This document shows positions 25,184 through 36,883 of a stretch of DNA of 64,000 nucleotides, piece by piece. The DNA lies in assembly GCA_032629725.1 (NCBI GenBank), contig JAFEVB010000007.1, positions 2,204,618-2,268,617 of the forward strand, in the 5' to 3' direction. The notes below the pieces were generated by a model. The model searched no databases, was not told where the DNA came from, and saw nothing but the letters and a program-made list of their open reading frames with translations. This stretch comes from Gremmenia infestans (lineage: Eukaryota > Ascomycota > Leotiomycetes > Helotiales > Hamatocanthoscyphaceae). Numbering within the stretch: position 1 is the first letter of the stretch; the number at the start of each line of letters is the position of its first letter. The translations under genes were made by a program, and so were the position numbers.

Positions 25184-25319
25184 ACAAAGCAAATAAGGTA
25201 ACAAAGCAAATAAGGTAACAAAGCAAATAAGGTAACAAAGCAAATAAGGTAACAAAGCAAATAAGGTAACAAAGCAAATAAGGTAACAAAGCAAATAAGG
25301 TAACAAAGCAAATAAGGTA
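25184..25319. repeat. 17-bp minisatellite, 8 perfect copies
   Basis: The unit ACAAAGCAAATAAGGTA is repeated head to tail eight times with no visible mismatch (8 x 17 = 136 bp). Because 17 is not a multiple of three, all three minus-strand frames read through as the same artificial peptide pattern, so the open frames here are not genes. The array starts 46 bp beyond the stop codon of the M28 peptidase gene and so probably lies in its 3' untranslated region. Perfect identity suggests recent expansion. Confidence 0.95.
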
Positions 25320-25365
25320 ATGGATTGCCTATACCAACGGTTCAAACTCATCTATCAATTCGCAT

Positions 25366-27829
25366 TCACCTTAAGCTCCCCGCAGCATCCTTCAACGTCC
25401 CCTCAATAATCCCCACCCACTTCGCCGCATTCCCATAATCCTTCCCATCAATAGCCTCCACCAGCCCCGGGAACACAGCCCCCGCATACCCGGTCCAAAG
25501 ACCCGGCGCGAACACCACATGCTTGAACCACGGCCGTCCATCCAAGCCTTCCTTGTGCAAGAACTTCCTCTCCAGGAACTTGTACTTGGAATTAACTTTC
25601 CGGATGTTGTAGATGAGCTTGATTTTAGATAGCCACTTCCACCACGGCAAGTCTTCACCAGCTTCTTCTGCGAGCTCGGCGGCCCAGGCGTCATGAGCTT
25701 CGGCTGCTTTGAGGAGTTTGTGGGCTGCTTTGTGAAGTTTCTTAAAGGAGAGTTTTAGGGCGTGAATGTCGCCAGTGGCGGCTAATATTGTTGGGCGGGC
25801 GCGTGCCTCCTCGTCTTCGTCTTCTGAGGTCGTGCCGACGATTGCAGCATCAAGTTTAGTTTCCACATTAGATATGTAGCCATCCAAAGCAATCGCATAA
25901 TCAGTAGCATTGAGTGGGATGACTGGTGCTTCTGCTAATTGCGCGGTGAAGAGAGCCCATAGTTTGGCTACGGTGACGTGGTAATGGAAGCCGGGGTCAC
26001 CGTATGTATTCATCCAGTGGTAAGAATCGTAGTTGGAATGGTAATGGTAGACAGCATCTCCAGCACCTTCTTCTGGTTTAAAGCCGAAATCAACGGATGG
26101 GATACCGGCAAAGTCCTGGAAGGCGGTGAAATCGCTACCACTTCCCATGGTTCTGATCTCACCGTCCCAAACATCACCGACAGTTTGGCCGGGGATGGTC
26201 TGGTTTGGTGATTGCACAAGCTGTACAACCTCGTTAAGGACCTTGTTTAGCAACGGGCTGGCTTGAGCGCCAAAATTTGGACCGGTCGTTGCTACATCCA
26301 CGTTGATATAGGCGACGTTTGCGTGAGTCAGCCACGGGATATATTCCTCCACCCACTCGGTTGATCCAATGAGTCCATACTCTTCGCCATCCCAGCTTGC
26401 AAACACGATGGTGCGAAGTGGTTTCCAGCCTTTGGAGAGAGCGACACCGAATGATCGAATGACTTCATTGAGAGCAGCTGATCCGCTGTTGGGGTCGCCG
26501 GCTCCACCAGCAATCCACGCATCGCGATGGTTTCCAATAATAATCACTTCATCCAGCAAGGTGCCATTGATAACACCAATGACATTCCAGAGTGGTGTGG
26601 TGACATATTCTTGCTCGTTGACGAGATTCAGGACTAGATTGTCAGGGGAGGGTCCAACGTTGTATTCGACTCCCTTATACTTTAACCCTAGATTGCGCTG
26701 CCAGTATTTGTTGAAAGTCTTGGGCGAGGGGCCATAACCATTGAGTGCGGTCAGAATTGGGATTGCATCGACATACGAGATGGGGATAGATGGGATGGAG
26801 GGAATTGCGCTGTCAACGGGTTGGCGGGGTACACCGGGTTTAGAGGGGTACCCAGGTGTGGTACTGAAAGGGTCAGCATTTATTTGCAGGGACGAAACAG
26901 AGGGGAGGAACTTACGGATCTCCTGGTGCTACGCTTAGAAACTGTGTACTGCCTCGCTGAACACTGCTGGGATTTCTGCCTGGTCCTTCGGGGTAGAGAT
27001 CCACACCGTTCTCATCGGTGTTATCTCCATCATCACCAGGATCAGTAAAAATCACAGTCCCAACCATTCCCAAGTCTTGAGCACGCTTGACTTTTAATCC
27101 TCGGAAAATGCCACCATATTTGGCAACGGCAATCTTTCCCTGCAAGCTGATATTGGCTTTGATCAAATCCTCGAAATCTTGGTAAGTGCCGTAGTTGACA
27201 TAAACGTACGGGGCCGTGACATTGCCGCTGGCGGAGTATCCGTGGAAGGTGGGGATGCGGTTCTCCAGACTTGTTGTCTCGTCTTCTTCCAACACATCCT
27301 CCTCTAAGCTTGCTTCGAATTTGACCTTCCACGAGTCCACCTCTCCGACATCTTTGCTCTTCGTCTTCTCATACAGAGCCAATCGGTGGCCGAGGGGATA
27401 GTTGATGTATGTGTCGTACGCCACAATATCAGCCTTGATTCCAAACTCCTGCCATCTCTCTTGGGTCCAGGTAACCTGGCTGTAATTCTTGCCAGCCAAA
27501 TGGGGTCCCGACGTGTAGTATTTACTCCATTCCTGCGCCTTGTGCTCCTTGGGTGTCTCTAATAATATTTCCTGTAGCTCTTTAAATGTGAGGGCGTTGG
27601 CGGATTGGTCCGGTGGGCCAATTGGGTGTGGCTTTGGGTGACGCTGGCCAGGTAGGAGAGCGACGGGGAGGAGAAAGAGGACGACGAGAGCAACGAGGGC
27701 AGAGCCTAATGCAATTGTACAGAATCGACGGACGATGTTGTGGGTATATCGTCGGCGAGGAGGGGCAACGTGAATAGTTGCAATTAGAGGGGTTCGTTCA
27801 TTCATCTTCTCATCAATGATTCTGGCCAT
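25366..27829 (-). CDS. M28 metallopeptidase, glutamate carboxypeptidase II / Vps70-like
   Basis: This is a type II membrane zinc peptidase of 803 aa, from exons 27829-26916 and 26863-25366 (52-bp intron, phase 2). A short basic cytosolic tail is followed by one membrane segment (about residues 37-60), a protease-associated domain (about 170-300), an M28 catalytic domain and a transferrin-receptor-like helical dimerisation domain at the C-terminus. Zinc and catalytic residues are present: His417 (GNHRDAW), Asp428 (GAGDPNSG), Glu465-Glu466 (SWDGEEYG), Asp494 and a late His in the YHYHSNYDSYHW segment. An active peptidase is therefore expected. The start chosen is the first ATG in frame. Yeast relatives act in the vacuolar/secretory system; location here is inferred. 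A minisatellite follows the stop codon. Confidence 0.9.
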
Positions 27830-28827
27830 GACGGGCGTTAGTAGGTGGGATGGAGAAGAGAAGAGCGATCTTCCATCCAAGGTGGACTGGATGTAGAGTC
27901 GATTGAAGCAATGGAAGTGAAGGTAGAGAAGCGGGAGACGAGTAGAGACGAGTAGTTATAACAAAGATGTCTGTCTAGCTTAGCTTACCTGATCACGACA
28001 TCTAGGCAATGAATAATGAATGAAGTGAAGTGAAGTGAAACTGTACAAGAGCAACAATACACAAGACAGGGATCCACTCTTGAGTTGCTCGTAGTGGTTA
28101 GACCTGAATAGCTTGAGAGTGGGAGGGACAGGCAGGCAGGAGGGGAAGAAGATAACGTGATTGAGAGTGAAAGGTGGGGCGTCATTGTTTGTCTCATCCC
28201 GTCCCGAGTCCCCGCCACGCCACGCCAAGCCAAGCCAAGCCAAAAGAAGGAAGCGGCTGTCAGCCCGGGCACTAATAGACACGTGACTGCAGCGATAGCG
28301 GAGTGAAGGACGAGAGGCAACCAATCAGATGAGTCTCCTACTCTAGTGTCGGTATCCACTTGCCGTTTTAAAAGCTTGTCACCTGTACGGAACAGTATTT
28401 TCTGGATTTTCACGCCCTTCCCCGCCTCTTTGGTAGTACTGTACTGGGTAGTAGAAGACAATTAGATTTGATAGCCTTGCCTGCCTGTCATGTGTCGCAG
28501 ATTACTATGTGCGAGTGAGTGTCAGACTGGCCAATCAAGGCTACCGTATGTTCTTTCTTTTCTAGCTCGCGTTGAGTCAAAGTCGGTGTCTATTCCACCT
28601 CTTTCTTCTCTTCTGACTCCTCCCTCCGTACACCTACGACTACATACCTTACCATCTCTTTCTTCTTCCTGCCTCTCGTAAGGCTTCATCCCCTCCTCGA
28701 ATAACATCAGTCTACCACACGATCTTGTGGCCCTCCATGTGTTGTTTAGAAAACATCATATTCAAGATCCAAAGTTCCTAGGAGTGGAGAAGAAGGCTCT
28801 GCCTCAAGTACAACTACCGCCACCAAG
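27830..28827. promoter_or_regulatory. Divergent intergenic region, M28 peptidase / MFS transporter
   Basis: About 1 kb between two divergent start codons. It includes short simple repeats: GTGAA units at about 28020-28040 and CCAAG units at about 28223-28243. Pyrimidine tracts near 28580-28680 resemble a fungal core promoter on the MFS side. The minus-strand frames across 27980-28461 are simple-sequence artefacts in my view. Confidence 0.4.
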
Positions 28828-31286
28828 ATGACTAGGAAATCTCGTGGACCAGCTAAGTTGCCTACGAAGCAGCTGGCAATTCTTGGTGAGTGTCAAGACT
28901 TATTTACGTTTCTTTTAAAATTCCATCCCTTCTGAAGATACGCGGTGCAGACTTTTCTGTGAGTATTGAAGTAGGCAGGTTGTGAAGATTCTCCAGGTCG
29001 CCATCGAGACGAGTTGGGGTGAGGTTCAGTATTGAGTGGCAAGGATGGACAACAGATTGAAAGGGAACGACGATGAATCTTGATCTTGATGCATCTCTGC
29101 AACATTGTCACTGCTTGGGATGGTTTGCAACTGGGGATGGGTATTCAAGTACTGTAGGGCAGTGTAGGGTGTCTCAAAAATACATTGTCAAACACCCCCA
29201 TTTCTGTTGAATTGTCGTTATCCGTCACCCGCAACTGCTGTGTTACGGAACGTTGCAACCAGCCAAAACCCCATACCTTATTCTCTTCCAACACAATTTC
29301 TACACCCTCGAAATCATCCTGACTGACGGTTCATAGCAATATGCAGGTTCGCTGAACCCGTAGCCTTGACTTCGGTCTTTCCATATCTGGTACGTATACT
29401 ACCTCACCCTCACCCTCACCAACTTCAACCTCCACTCACATCACATGACAGCCTGAAATGATCGAGGGTTTTGGGGTCAAAGAAGAAAAGGTTGCCAAAT
29501 GGGCTGGTATTACATCTGCTGCCTTTTCATTATCACAATGCTCCACCGCAATCATCTGGGGAAGAGCTTCAGATATGTTTGGTCGGAAGCCGGTCATCTT
29601 ATTTGGCTTGACATGTACCATGATATGCACTTTACTATGGGGCATGTCTACCAGTCTACCAATGGCAATCATGGTAAGAGCACTTGCAGGGGCTTGCAAT
29701 GGCAATGGTAAGTCCTTCGCTGTTGAAGCCGCAAACTTGCTCACACTCTACAGTTGGAATTATCCGAACCATGGTGGCTGAGATGGTTCCCGAGAAAGAG
29801 CTTCAACCAAGAGCATTTTCGATCATGCCTCTAGTATGGAGTTTAGGTTCCATCTTTGGGCCCTCATTTGGGGGCTTTTTCGCAAAACCAGCCGAAAACT
29901 TTCCAGGGATATTCGGAAACAGCAAGTTTTTAATCAAATTTCCCTTCCTTTTGCCAAATATAGTAGCAAGTGCGCTGTTCACGGTAGGGATTTCAACTGG
30001 AATCTTATTCCTAAGAGTAAGTCCTTTACCTACCACCTTTCATCTCTCGCTCACCAGACCAGGAAACACTTGAAACCAAACGCCACAAAACAGACTACGG
30101 CCGCGAAGTAGGCGCGAGATTGGTTTCTGCTTTCAAAACCACCTTCCGCCTCAACCGGAAACACAAAACGTTCGGCCGGCATTCCAACCTTAATGAAGAA
30201 CAATCAGCATCCCTACTACGGCCCACATCCTCCGCAGGTAATGAGCAATATGATGGCAACTTCTCCTCCAAATCCATCTCCAAACCCCCACAACCCGCCC
30301 CCGCCCTCCGCGAAGTCTTCACCCGCCAAAGCGTCATCAACCTGATAGCATACACCCTCCTCGCCTTACACGCCGTAGCCTACGACCAACTCCTCCCCAT
30401 ATTCATGCACGCCAAGAAACAACCCCATGACGCCAACACCCAGCTCCCCTTCAAATTCACCGGCGGGTTCGGTATCAACCATGCCCGCATTGGTGTTCTG
30501 TTCACCGCGTACGGTTTCGTAGGCTGCTTCATCCAATTTCTCGTCTTCCCGCCCATGGCGCGCCGTTTCGGCGTCCTGAACTGCTTCAAATGCTGCGCTG
30601 TCGCCTTCCCGCTCATCTGCTTCGTCACGCCCTACACAGCCCTGATTCAGAGCTCGACGCTCCAACAAGCCGCCATGTTCGCTATCATGGTCGTCAGGAG
30701 CTTTGCCGTCATCTTTGCGTTCCCCTGCTCTATCATCCTGCTCACCAACTCGGCGGTCAGTCTACGCATCCTGGGCACGCTGAACGGTGTCGCTGTTAGT
30801 GTGTCTGCGGTTGGACGAGCGATTGGGCCTGCGTTGGGCGGTACGGCCTTCACGTGGGGCGTGGAGAGAGGATATGTCATTACACCGTGGTGGTTACTCG
30901 GCGGCATTGCCATGATTGGCGCGATTCCCATCTGGCATCTTGTCGAAATGGAAGGCTTCAATAAAGCCCCCGAGGATAGCGACGACGAAGACGATGATGA
31001 AGAGGGACTACTAGACCAAGTTGATGAAGAAAACTCGCTTGATATACTGGAGGGCGATGAGGTATTCGACGATTACGAAGAAGCCCTAGATGTTGTCGAT
31101 GGCTCGAGTCTCTCTCGTGTTCTTAGCAAGAAAAGCACCGCTTCTGGAACAAGCGCTTTTGAACGCCGCCTAAGCAGTCCGATCGGAATCAGGGAGAGTG
31201 TCGGCCCTGGTGGAGGCAGACGACTGAGTAATGGCCTTGCGGCGAGTAATATGGGACAAGGCACTGGTGGCACGAGTTTTGTTTGA
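28828..31286 (+). CDS. MFS transporter (YCR023C / zinc-induced-facilitator-like)
   Basis: This is a major facilitator superfamily transporter, 617 aa, from exons 28828-28885, 29337-29389, 29452-29707, 29754-30016 and 30063-31286. The first exons are tiny but keep the frame and give the family's usual start (KLPTKQLAIL, then ICRFAEPVALTSVFPYL). The MFS signature between helices 2 and 3 is GRASDMFGRKP. About twelve membrane segments are visible. A hydrophilic loop of about 100 residues separates the two halves, and the C-terminal tail is strongly acidic (DSDDEDDDEEG) and then Ser/Gly-rich. The group includes yeast YCR023C and plant zinc-induced facilitators; the substrate here is unknown. The first intron (about 450 bp) is long for this window. 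Confidence 0.9.
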
Positions 31287-31566
31287 ATTGTTTTCGAAGC
31301 CGAGTTAGGGAGTTGGACCGGGTGCGCAGGTGCATAATTGCATATTGTAATTTGTATGATACATGATATATGAGTTCCATAATGAGAGATAAAAGGATAT
31401 AAGTAGATCCCAAGGTACAAATTGCACATATTTTAATCGGATCCGCTCTTTGGTTCAAATGACTAAATGCATCATGTTCGGCAGTAGATAGTTATAAGAC
31501 TTAGAGTATCTTGCTTTGAATTTCGTACTTCTAAGTGACTTCACTTTATCAACTTTATACAAACCC
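31287..31566. other. Spacer downstream of the MFS gene
   Basis: Probable 3' untranslated DNA becoming AT-rich to the right. It ends in TACAAACCC (31558-31566), which resembles the nonamer at 32156-32164 and may be the left copy of a target-site duplication. Confidence 0.35.
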
Positions 31567-32155
31567 TACTTACTTACCAGATCTATACGAGATCTTTCAA
31601 TCTATACACTTTTATACTAGTAGTGTTTCTACTACTGGAAAGGTTACTACTACTCTTATGTACCTAGGTAGCTTATATTTTCACATCACTTTATATAACC
31701 CGCTTTTCCCATACTTGAACCTAATAATAAGCAGTAGAGTGAGAGGCACCAAATAAGTAAGTGATATAGAGCAAAATTCTAGTCAGCAAGATACGCTAGC
31801 TAAGTTAATTGAAGGCACAAAGTGTAAATAGCTTCAAATTCGGCTTTTGCGCCAATGCGTATTGTTTTCTCTACGTTTTCTAGTAGACGCCTTCTAGTTT
31901 ATTATTAGTACCCCTTTTAAAATATCTTTAGAGGATCACATAGTAGTATGCTAATGCGACTTTTTGAATACCAAAAAATAAACTTCTTAGAAGAAAGTTT
32001 GAAAGTGTATAGATTAAGTAATAAGAGTCTTAAACTAATCTATACGTGTTATATAGTTTTAACTTGCATAGTGTATAAAATTCATTCATTCATTTAAGGC
32101 CTTAAATAGAGCAAGTAATGAAAACTTGAAACAGTATAGATTTAGTAAATGACCG
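31567..32155. mobile_element. Diverged MITE related to the one at 51549-52159
   Basis: A 589-bp AT-rich block has ends resembling the terminal inverted repeats of the well-preserved element at 51549-52159. The right end (GATTTAGTAAATGACCG) is nearly the same as that element's right end. An internal stretch at about 31985-32030 (AGTGTATAGATTAAGTAATA, then AGAG) matches the corresponding part of the other copy with mostly C-to-T type changes. The left end (TACTTACTTACCAGATCTAT) is weaker. The flanks TACAAACCC and TACAAACTC agree at 8 of 9 bases, fitting a 9-bp target duplication. It looks old and mutated, perhaps by RIP. No coding capacity. Confidence 0.55.
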
Positions 32156-32311
32156 TACAAACTCTCCCGATCGGGCCTAGTCGTGCACGTGCCATCACAT
32201 CCTCCCCTTGATATCTGAGTCCGTGCCGACCTGTTGCTTGAGCTTCAAGCATAATCAATACCAGATTTTATGATTTAGGGTTCTAAGACATCACTCAATC
32301 CTCACGTCAAG

Positions 32312-33278
32312 ATGTCTGAGCAGTCAGATCCACCTGAATCAGCAGTACCTGAAGAGACAGAGCACCACAGCAAACACTCCAAGTTCAACGAAATAGTGTA
32401 AGTGCCTATCTATCCTAAACTTCACCTATATATCGCACCGATCCCAGAACCTAACCCACTCACCCACCCCCCAGACATGAAGGCTGGCATAAAGGCAAAG
32501 AAAAGAGTCTCGAGGGTCTCCTCAAGAGCAAACTCTCCCTCGAACACTCTCTCGGCCTCGGCGCCAAACCAAATGTAATACCCCCGGGCGAACCGCGCAT
32601 CGACGGCTCGCTCCGCCCTGTGCAAATTGGCTGGCACCCCGTCGCCGGCATGGGCGGGAAGTGGCTCGCCGAGAAATCTGGACTCGGGAAAATGATCACC
32701 AGGGAAATCGGCACGTATCCGGATCCGTCGCAGCACTGGGCCGTGCTGGTCGGGGATTTTGTGCATCAGCTGTGGATGGATGAGCAGCTGGATATCATCT
32801 ATATCAACGAGGTGTGCAGGCGGGAGGAGTGGCATGTCTTTGATGTGGGCATGACGAGGTTTACGGACGAGGCTCTCAAGCAGGCTGGTTAGTTGCCATA
32901 GCCATGTAGAGGCTGACTATTGACATACTAACACAATCAGCTGATATGACGATACATAACATGAGGGAGAAACGTCCGGCCTATAATCTAATTAGCAACA
33001 ACTGTCAAAACTTCGCAGTCCTTCTCCTCGACGCCATACAAGTCGGAGCGCACCGCCAGTTCGCAACTAGTTTTGCCGTTTATTCCGCAGCCACGGGCGC
33101 TGGCACGATTAAGGATCTGTTTGCGGACGCTCATCCCGAGGAACAGAAGGTCCATGAGCCAGAGGAGGCTGAACGCCCTGAACGGCCTGAGTTGTATCGC
33201 ATGGACACGGTGCAGAATGCGCAACAGGTTATGGATGAGAATACCACCAAGCTGGATAATCACCGTTCCTTGTTCTAA
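32312..33278 (+). CDS. LRAT/NlpC-P60-like papain-fold protein (candidate)
   Basis: A 278-aa protein from exons 32312-32397, 32475-32887 and 32941-33278; all junctions keep frame. No signal peptide or membrane segment is obvious. The centre has a His box (QHWAVLVGD, His116, with a second His126) and, after about 70 residues, a Cys box (NLISNNCQNFA, Cys188). This order, His before Cys, with HWA and NC-x-x-F motifs, is that of circularly permuted papain-fold enzymes such as LRAT, PLAAT and PPPDE proteins, which act as acyltransferases, phospholipases or deubiquitinase-like peptidases. The C-terminal 60 residues are Glu/Pro-rich and probably disordered. Family assignment rests on these motifs only; the substrate is unknown. 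Confidence 0.72.
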
Positions 33279-35355
33279 AGTGGAGTGGATCGATGCATTG
33301 GCGGGAAAGAATAATGGGTCACGGATAATAGGAGAGATCTGGATCTGAGGGGTTGATACGGTAGCAACATATACCCAGCAATCTGTTTGCATCGATGTCT
33401 TGCAGGACTTCAATGCTTGGTTATGGTGATCTTAATTTTTGCTTCATCAACCCACTCTAACTAACAACTCTCTCTCATCGCGGCTCCGAATCCAATATTG
33501 TCTGTCGCCTTGGCATGCCTACCTAAAGTACTTGTGTGGACTTGCCCCGCTCTTCAGTCTACTCCGGAGTGATACTTTCTTGCCTTCCGTGCCAAGCCAA
33601 GTCCATTCAAATGAAATGCATCTTCGTTCCTCGCGTTCGTTTGCTGAGTAGTGGCAAACGGCCCCTGAGAAGTTAGAACTTAGAAGCTCTTTCGCTGATT
33701 AGCACCTGGCCAGACCGGCTCGACCTGCCGTATGTGCATTTCTCAATAATGGGCCCCTATCATTCGGGTTGAAAACTCCATGTGCTTCGGAGAACCCTCC
33801 GGAGCGCAGGGTCAGATTGTCTTGTATGTTACCAAACAAAAGGATACTCCGTATAACATCTTTTGAAGGTTGAACACAGCCCTACCGTAACAAATCTCAG
33901 CGATGTACAAGTATTTCATCATATCATCGCACGTGATTGCCTAACGAAGGTTTCGGTAGATTGGAGAAACACCTATCAAGGAGCCATGCCATACCATACT
34001 AATCTGCGTAGCTTATACCAAGCAAAGTACTAAATAAAATATTCCCGACCCCCCTCTTATAATGGTCCCAATTACAACCCAAGCCGTCAGGATGCAGATT
34101 TTCATTCCAGTAGCAGATTCCAGGCTGATCGTTTCAGGACATGCAAGTTATTAAATTAAATAGTCGAGCTACCCGTTTTATGACTTGTGTGCGGTAGGCG
34201 ATTTTCTGTGGTGCTGTGATGTGGTGTGCTGTGATATGGTGTGGCGACTACGGAGTGGTAAGCGTCGGACCGTGGGTTCCGGTGCGCTGGTAGTAGGTTG
34301 TGAAGGAAGTTTACTATTAAAAGTATTACTCTACTAGGAAATCATGACGCCTCACCGTGTGTGTGGCTGTCTACATTCCAGACATACGGTATACCGTGCG
34401 GTACGGACGTGTTACCGTGTTCGTTTGCCTCTAGGCGTTCAGCCAATGGAATGGTAATGCCCAACATTGACAATATCCTCATAGCAAAACTTACGTGTAT
34501 TAGCAGAACCTAGGCCTATGTAGAACCCCTGACTCGAGAGCTTCGGAGGGTCTAGAAGTGCGAGAAGTATCATGTTAATATTTTACACTTGTTTGTATCC
34601 AAGACGAATATTAGTCCCCTATTTCTATCCATTGCTATAATTTGAAACCCATCTTCGTCGCTTTCCCATCCCGTTGATAATCTTCTATTGCACAGGGTAA
34701 CCATGTGCTCGCATGGATATCGACCCATTTACCGACACACTAGCAGATCTAGCGGAGATTTAAACCCTGTAGAAGATCTAGAAAGTAGATCAGATCGCCT
34801 GTTTCTCAATCGACTTACGAGTCAGAGGGCCAGTTTAGTACTCGGGCCAGTACTCGGGCCAGTACTCGAGTACGAGTAGTGTAGCAGAGCTTGCAAGACG
34901 CCGCCAGGTCCCGACCTGTGCTAATAGGCCCGTCCGCCTTGCTCTAGACTGCTGGACTGGTATACCCACCACCTAGTTACCTAGCTACCACCCTCCAGGG
35001 CCTCCACCATAGGGACTACTCCAGTGCTCCACCAGTGCCTCCACCAACGATTTCTTTCTGCACCGACCCACTGCCTCCACGCTAGGTCCCAAGCTCATGG
35101 ATGGTATCGGCGAAAAAAACGTGTTGGGCTTTGACCTCTTCACTTATCCTACTGTAGCATCCATCATCGCAGGGTCATGGCTTCGACGTCGGGCTCGAGC
35201 CTAGGGCTTTTGCGGATTTTGAGCAATGCTGAGGAGAAATCCGGAGTACATAACATATACAGGCCCCCCCCGCCCCTTGGCAGGCATGGGAATACTATGC
35301 ATCTTTCGTTTTTCTAACCCCAGTTCCGCGCTGATTTCTGCGCTCTGTAACTCTA
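33279..35355. other. Long gene-free spacer
   Basis: These 2.1 kb contain no supportable gene. A small direct repeat of GGGCCAGTACTC type (about 34846-34874) overlaps a GTACTCGAGTAC palindrome, and there is a CA/TG-rich patch near 34210-34250. Base composition is mixed rather than strongly AT-rich. The last few hundred bases should be the promoter of the PTH11-like gene. Confidence 0.4.
34386..34397. promoter_or_regulatory. Perfect palindrome with CGG-N4-CCG layout
   Basis: ACGGTATACCGT is a 12-bp perfect palindrome containing CGG and CCG half-sites four bases apart, followed closely by further CGG triplets. Zn2Cys6 regulators of fungi bind inverted CGG half-sites with defined spacing, so this could be such a site. 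It lies nearly 1 kb upstream of the PTH11-like start, and one site alone may be chance. Confidence 0.25.
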
Positions 35356-36765
35356 ATGGGTGGTCTCGAAGGATCGTCTGTCATTGTAAGTAGAGCGGAC
35401 TCTTTTTGAATCTGTGTAGTGCAGTGCAATGCAATGCAATTCATCCCAATCGGTTTCCCTTTCTAACGTCCTTGTAGGCGACAGAATGGTCCCTCCTCGG
35501 AATCGCGTACGTCTTTGTTGCCACGCGCATGGCGGTCCGGCTCTTCAATCAGCAGAAAGCCTTGTTGGTATCTGATGTTTTCCTGCTGCTCTCCTCTGCC
35601 TTTGCTCTGGGACTGGCGGTTACCGATACCATGACCTACAAGCTTGGCGGGTTGAGTAATAAAGATATCGAGGATACGAGTACTCTTATTCGAATGGGAA
35701 AGGTACTGTGGTCTTCTTCTTCTTCAGGAGGCTGATTTATACTTTGCTAACCGACGCGTTCTTCGGATAGATCGCGTTTGCTGGGAACTACTTTTACGAC
35801 ACGGCCATCTATTTCCCAAAATTCTCCATCCTCGCCTTATACTCGAGACTGATCCCACAGACGATGCCGAGATTACGGCTGGCGCTCTGGATCGTGATTG
35901 GATTTGTTGTTATATCCTGTTTGACTACGTGCCTCGCGGATACCTTTTGGTGCGGTTCCCACGTCGCTTCAAACTGGTCTTTGGAAGAAGGCGCTTGCAA
36001 TGCATTCGGCTCAGTGCCCCTATTCCACTTGGACTGGTCACTCAACTTCATCTCTGATATATTAAGTAAGTACCCTATAGCTACAAACTTAGTAGGCCTA
36101 GGAGTAGAGCTGATATTGTTGTCAAGTCTTTGCGCTGCCATTTCCCCTCTTCCAAAACTTAACGCTGGCGAGACGACAACTCTACGGCCTCATCTTCACA
36201 TTCGCGCTAGGTTTAATCACCATCGCAGTAAACGTAGCACGCTTCGCCACTATTATCCTCACGAAAAACTACAACGCAATCTGTAAGCTCGTCGAAACCG
36301 AACCCCTAACCGTATAACAGCATCTAACAAGCAATTGCAGACGTCTGGAGTATGGCCGAGATGACAACTTCCATAATGGTAGTCTGTCTCCCCGCTCTGC
36401 GCCCCCTCCTCCGCCGCGCCGGCGAACTCTCCTCGACCGATCCCAAATCCTCCGGAAACGTCATCACGCGCACCATCAACTCGGCGCTCTCGCGGACAGG
36501 TCTGTCGCAGATTGGATCATCGCGTGTCGACAACCGCAACGGGACTCGTCGTGGTAACAACGTGGATCGGATGGAGAGGCTTAGCGATGTAGATGATGAT
36601 GGGGGAAGCCAGGTCGAGCTTACGACGCAAACGAAAGCTCCTGTTATCTACAAGAGTCAGGATATCAGTGTGCAAAGTTCACGCATTGACGCGAGTAATA
36701 GTCATGATAAGGATGTGGAGAGACAGATGGGACTAGGGAATAATTCGACGGCTTGGCATGAATAG
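35356..36765 (+). CDS. PTH11-like rhodopsin-domain integral membrane protein
   Basis: A seven-helix membrane protein of 376 aa from exons 35356-35385, 35478-35702, 35771-36065, 36127-36282 and 36341-36765. The first exon encodes only ten residues; its donor (ATT/GTAAGT) and the next acceptor join in frame to ATEWSLLGIAYVFVATRMAVR, the typical first helix of the fungal rhodopsin-domain family (SAT20/PTH11-related). Conserved features include the Trp/Cys-containing extracellular loop (WCGSH, then CNAF) and the LPFPLFQNLTLARRQ segment after helix five. The tail of about 130 residues is Ser/Thr/Asp-rich and cytosolic. Relatives in plant pathogens sense surfaces or effectors, but most members have no known function. 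The ABC-A gene ends only 118 bp away on the other strand. Confidence 0.85.
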
Positions 36766-36883
36766 GGGAATGTATAATAGGAGATACTCTCAAGCAGGTT
36801 GGTCATGGATCATACAGTACGTGCACCGCTGAGATGCTGCAAATAGATATAATGACAGCTATGTCCAGTATTTTGTATTAATG

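Noticed and set aside
25126..25351. Minus-strand open frames with a repeating Leu/Cys/Tyr/Phe peptide
   Set aside because: They are read from the 17-bp minisatellite, which stays open in all frames because of its period; not a gene.
27980..28461. Minus-strand frames of 114 and 158 codons upstream of the M28 gene
   Set aside because: They include simple GTGAA and CCAAG repeats and lack family similarity; probably promoter and leader DNA.
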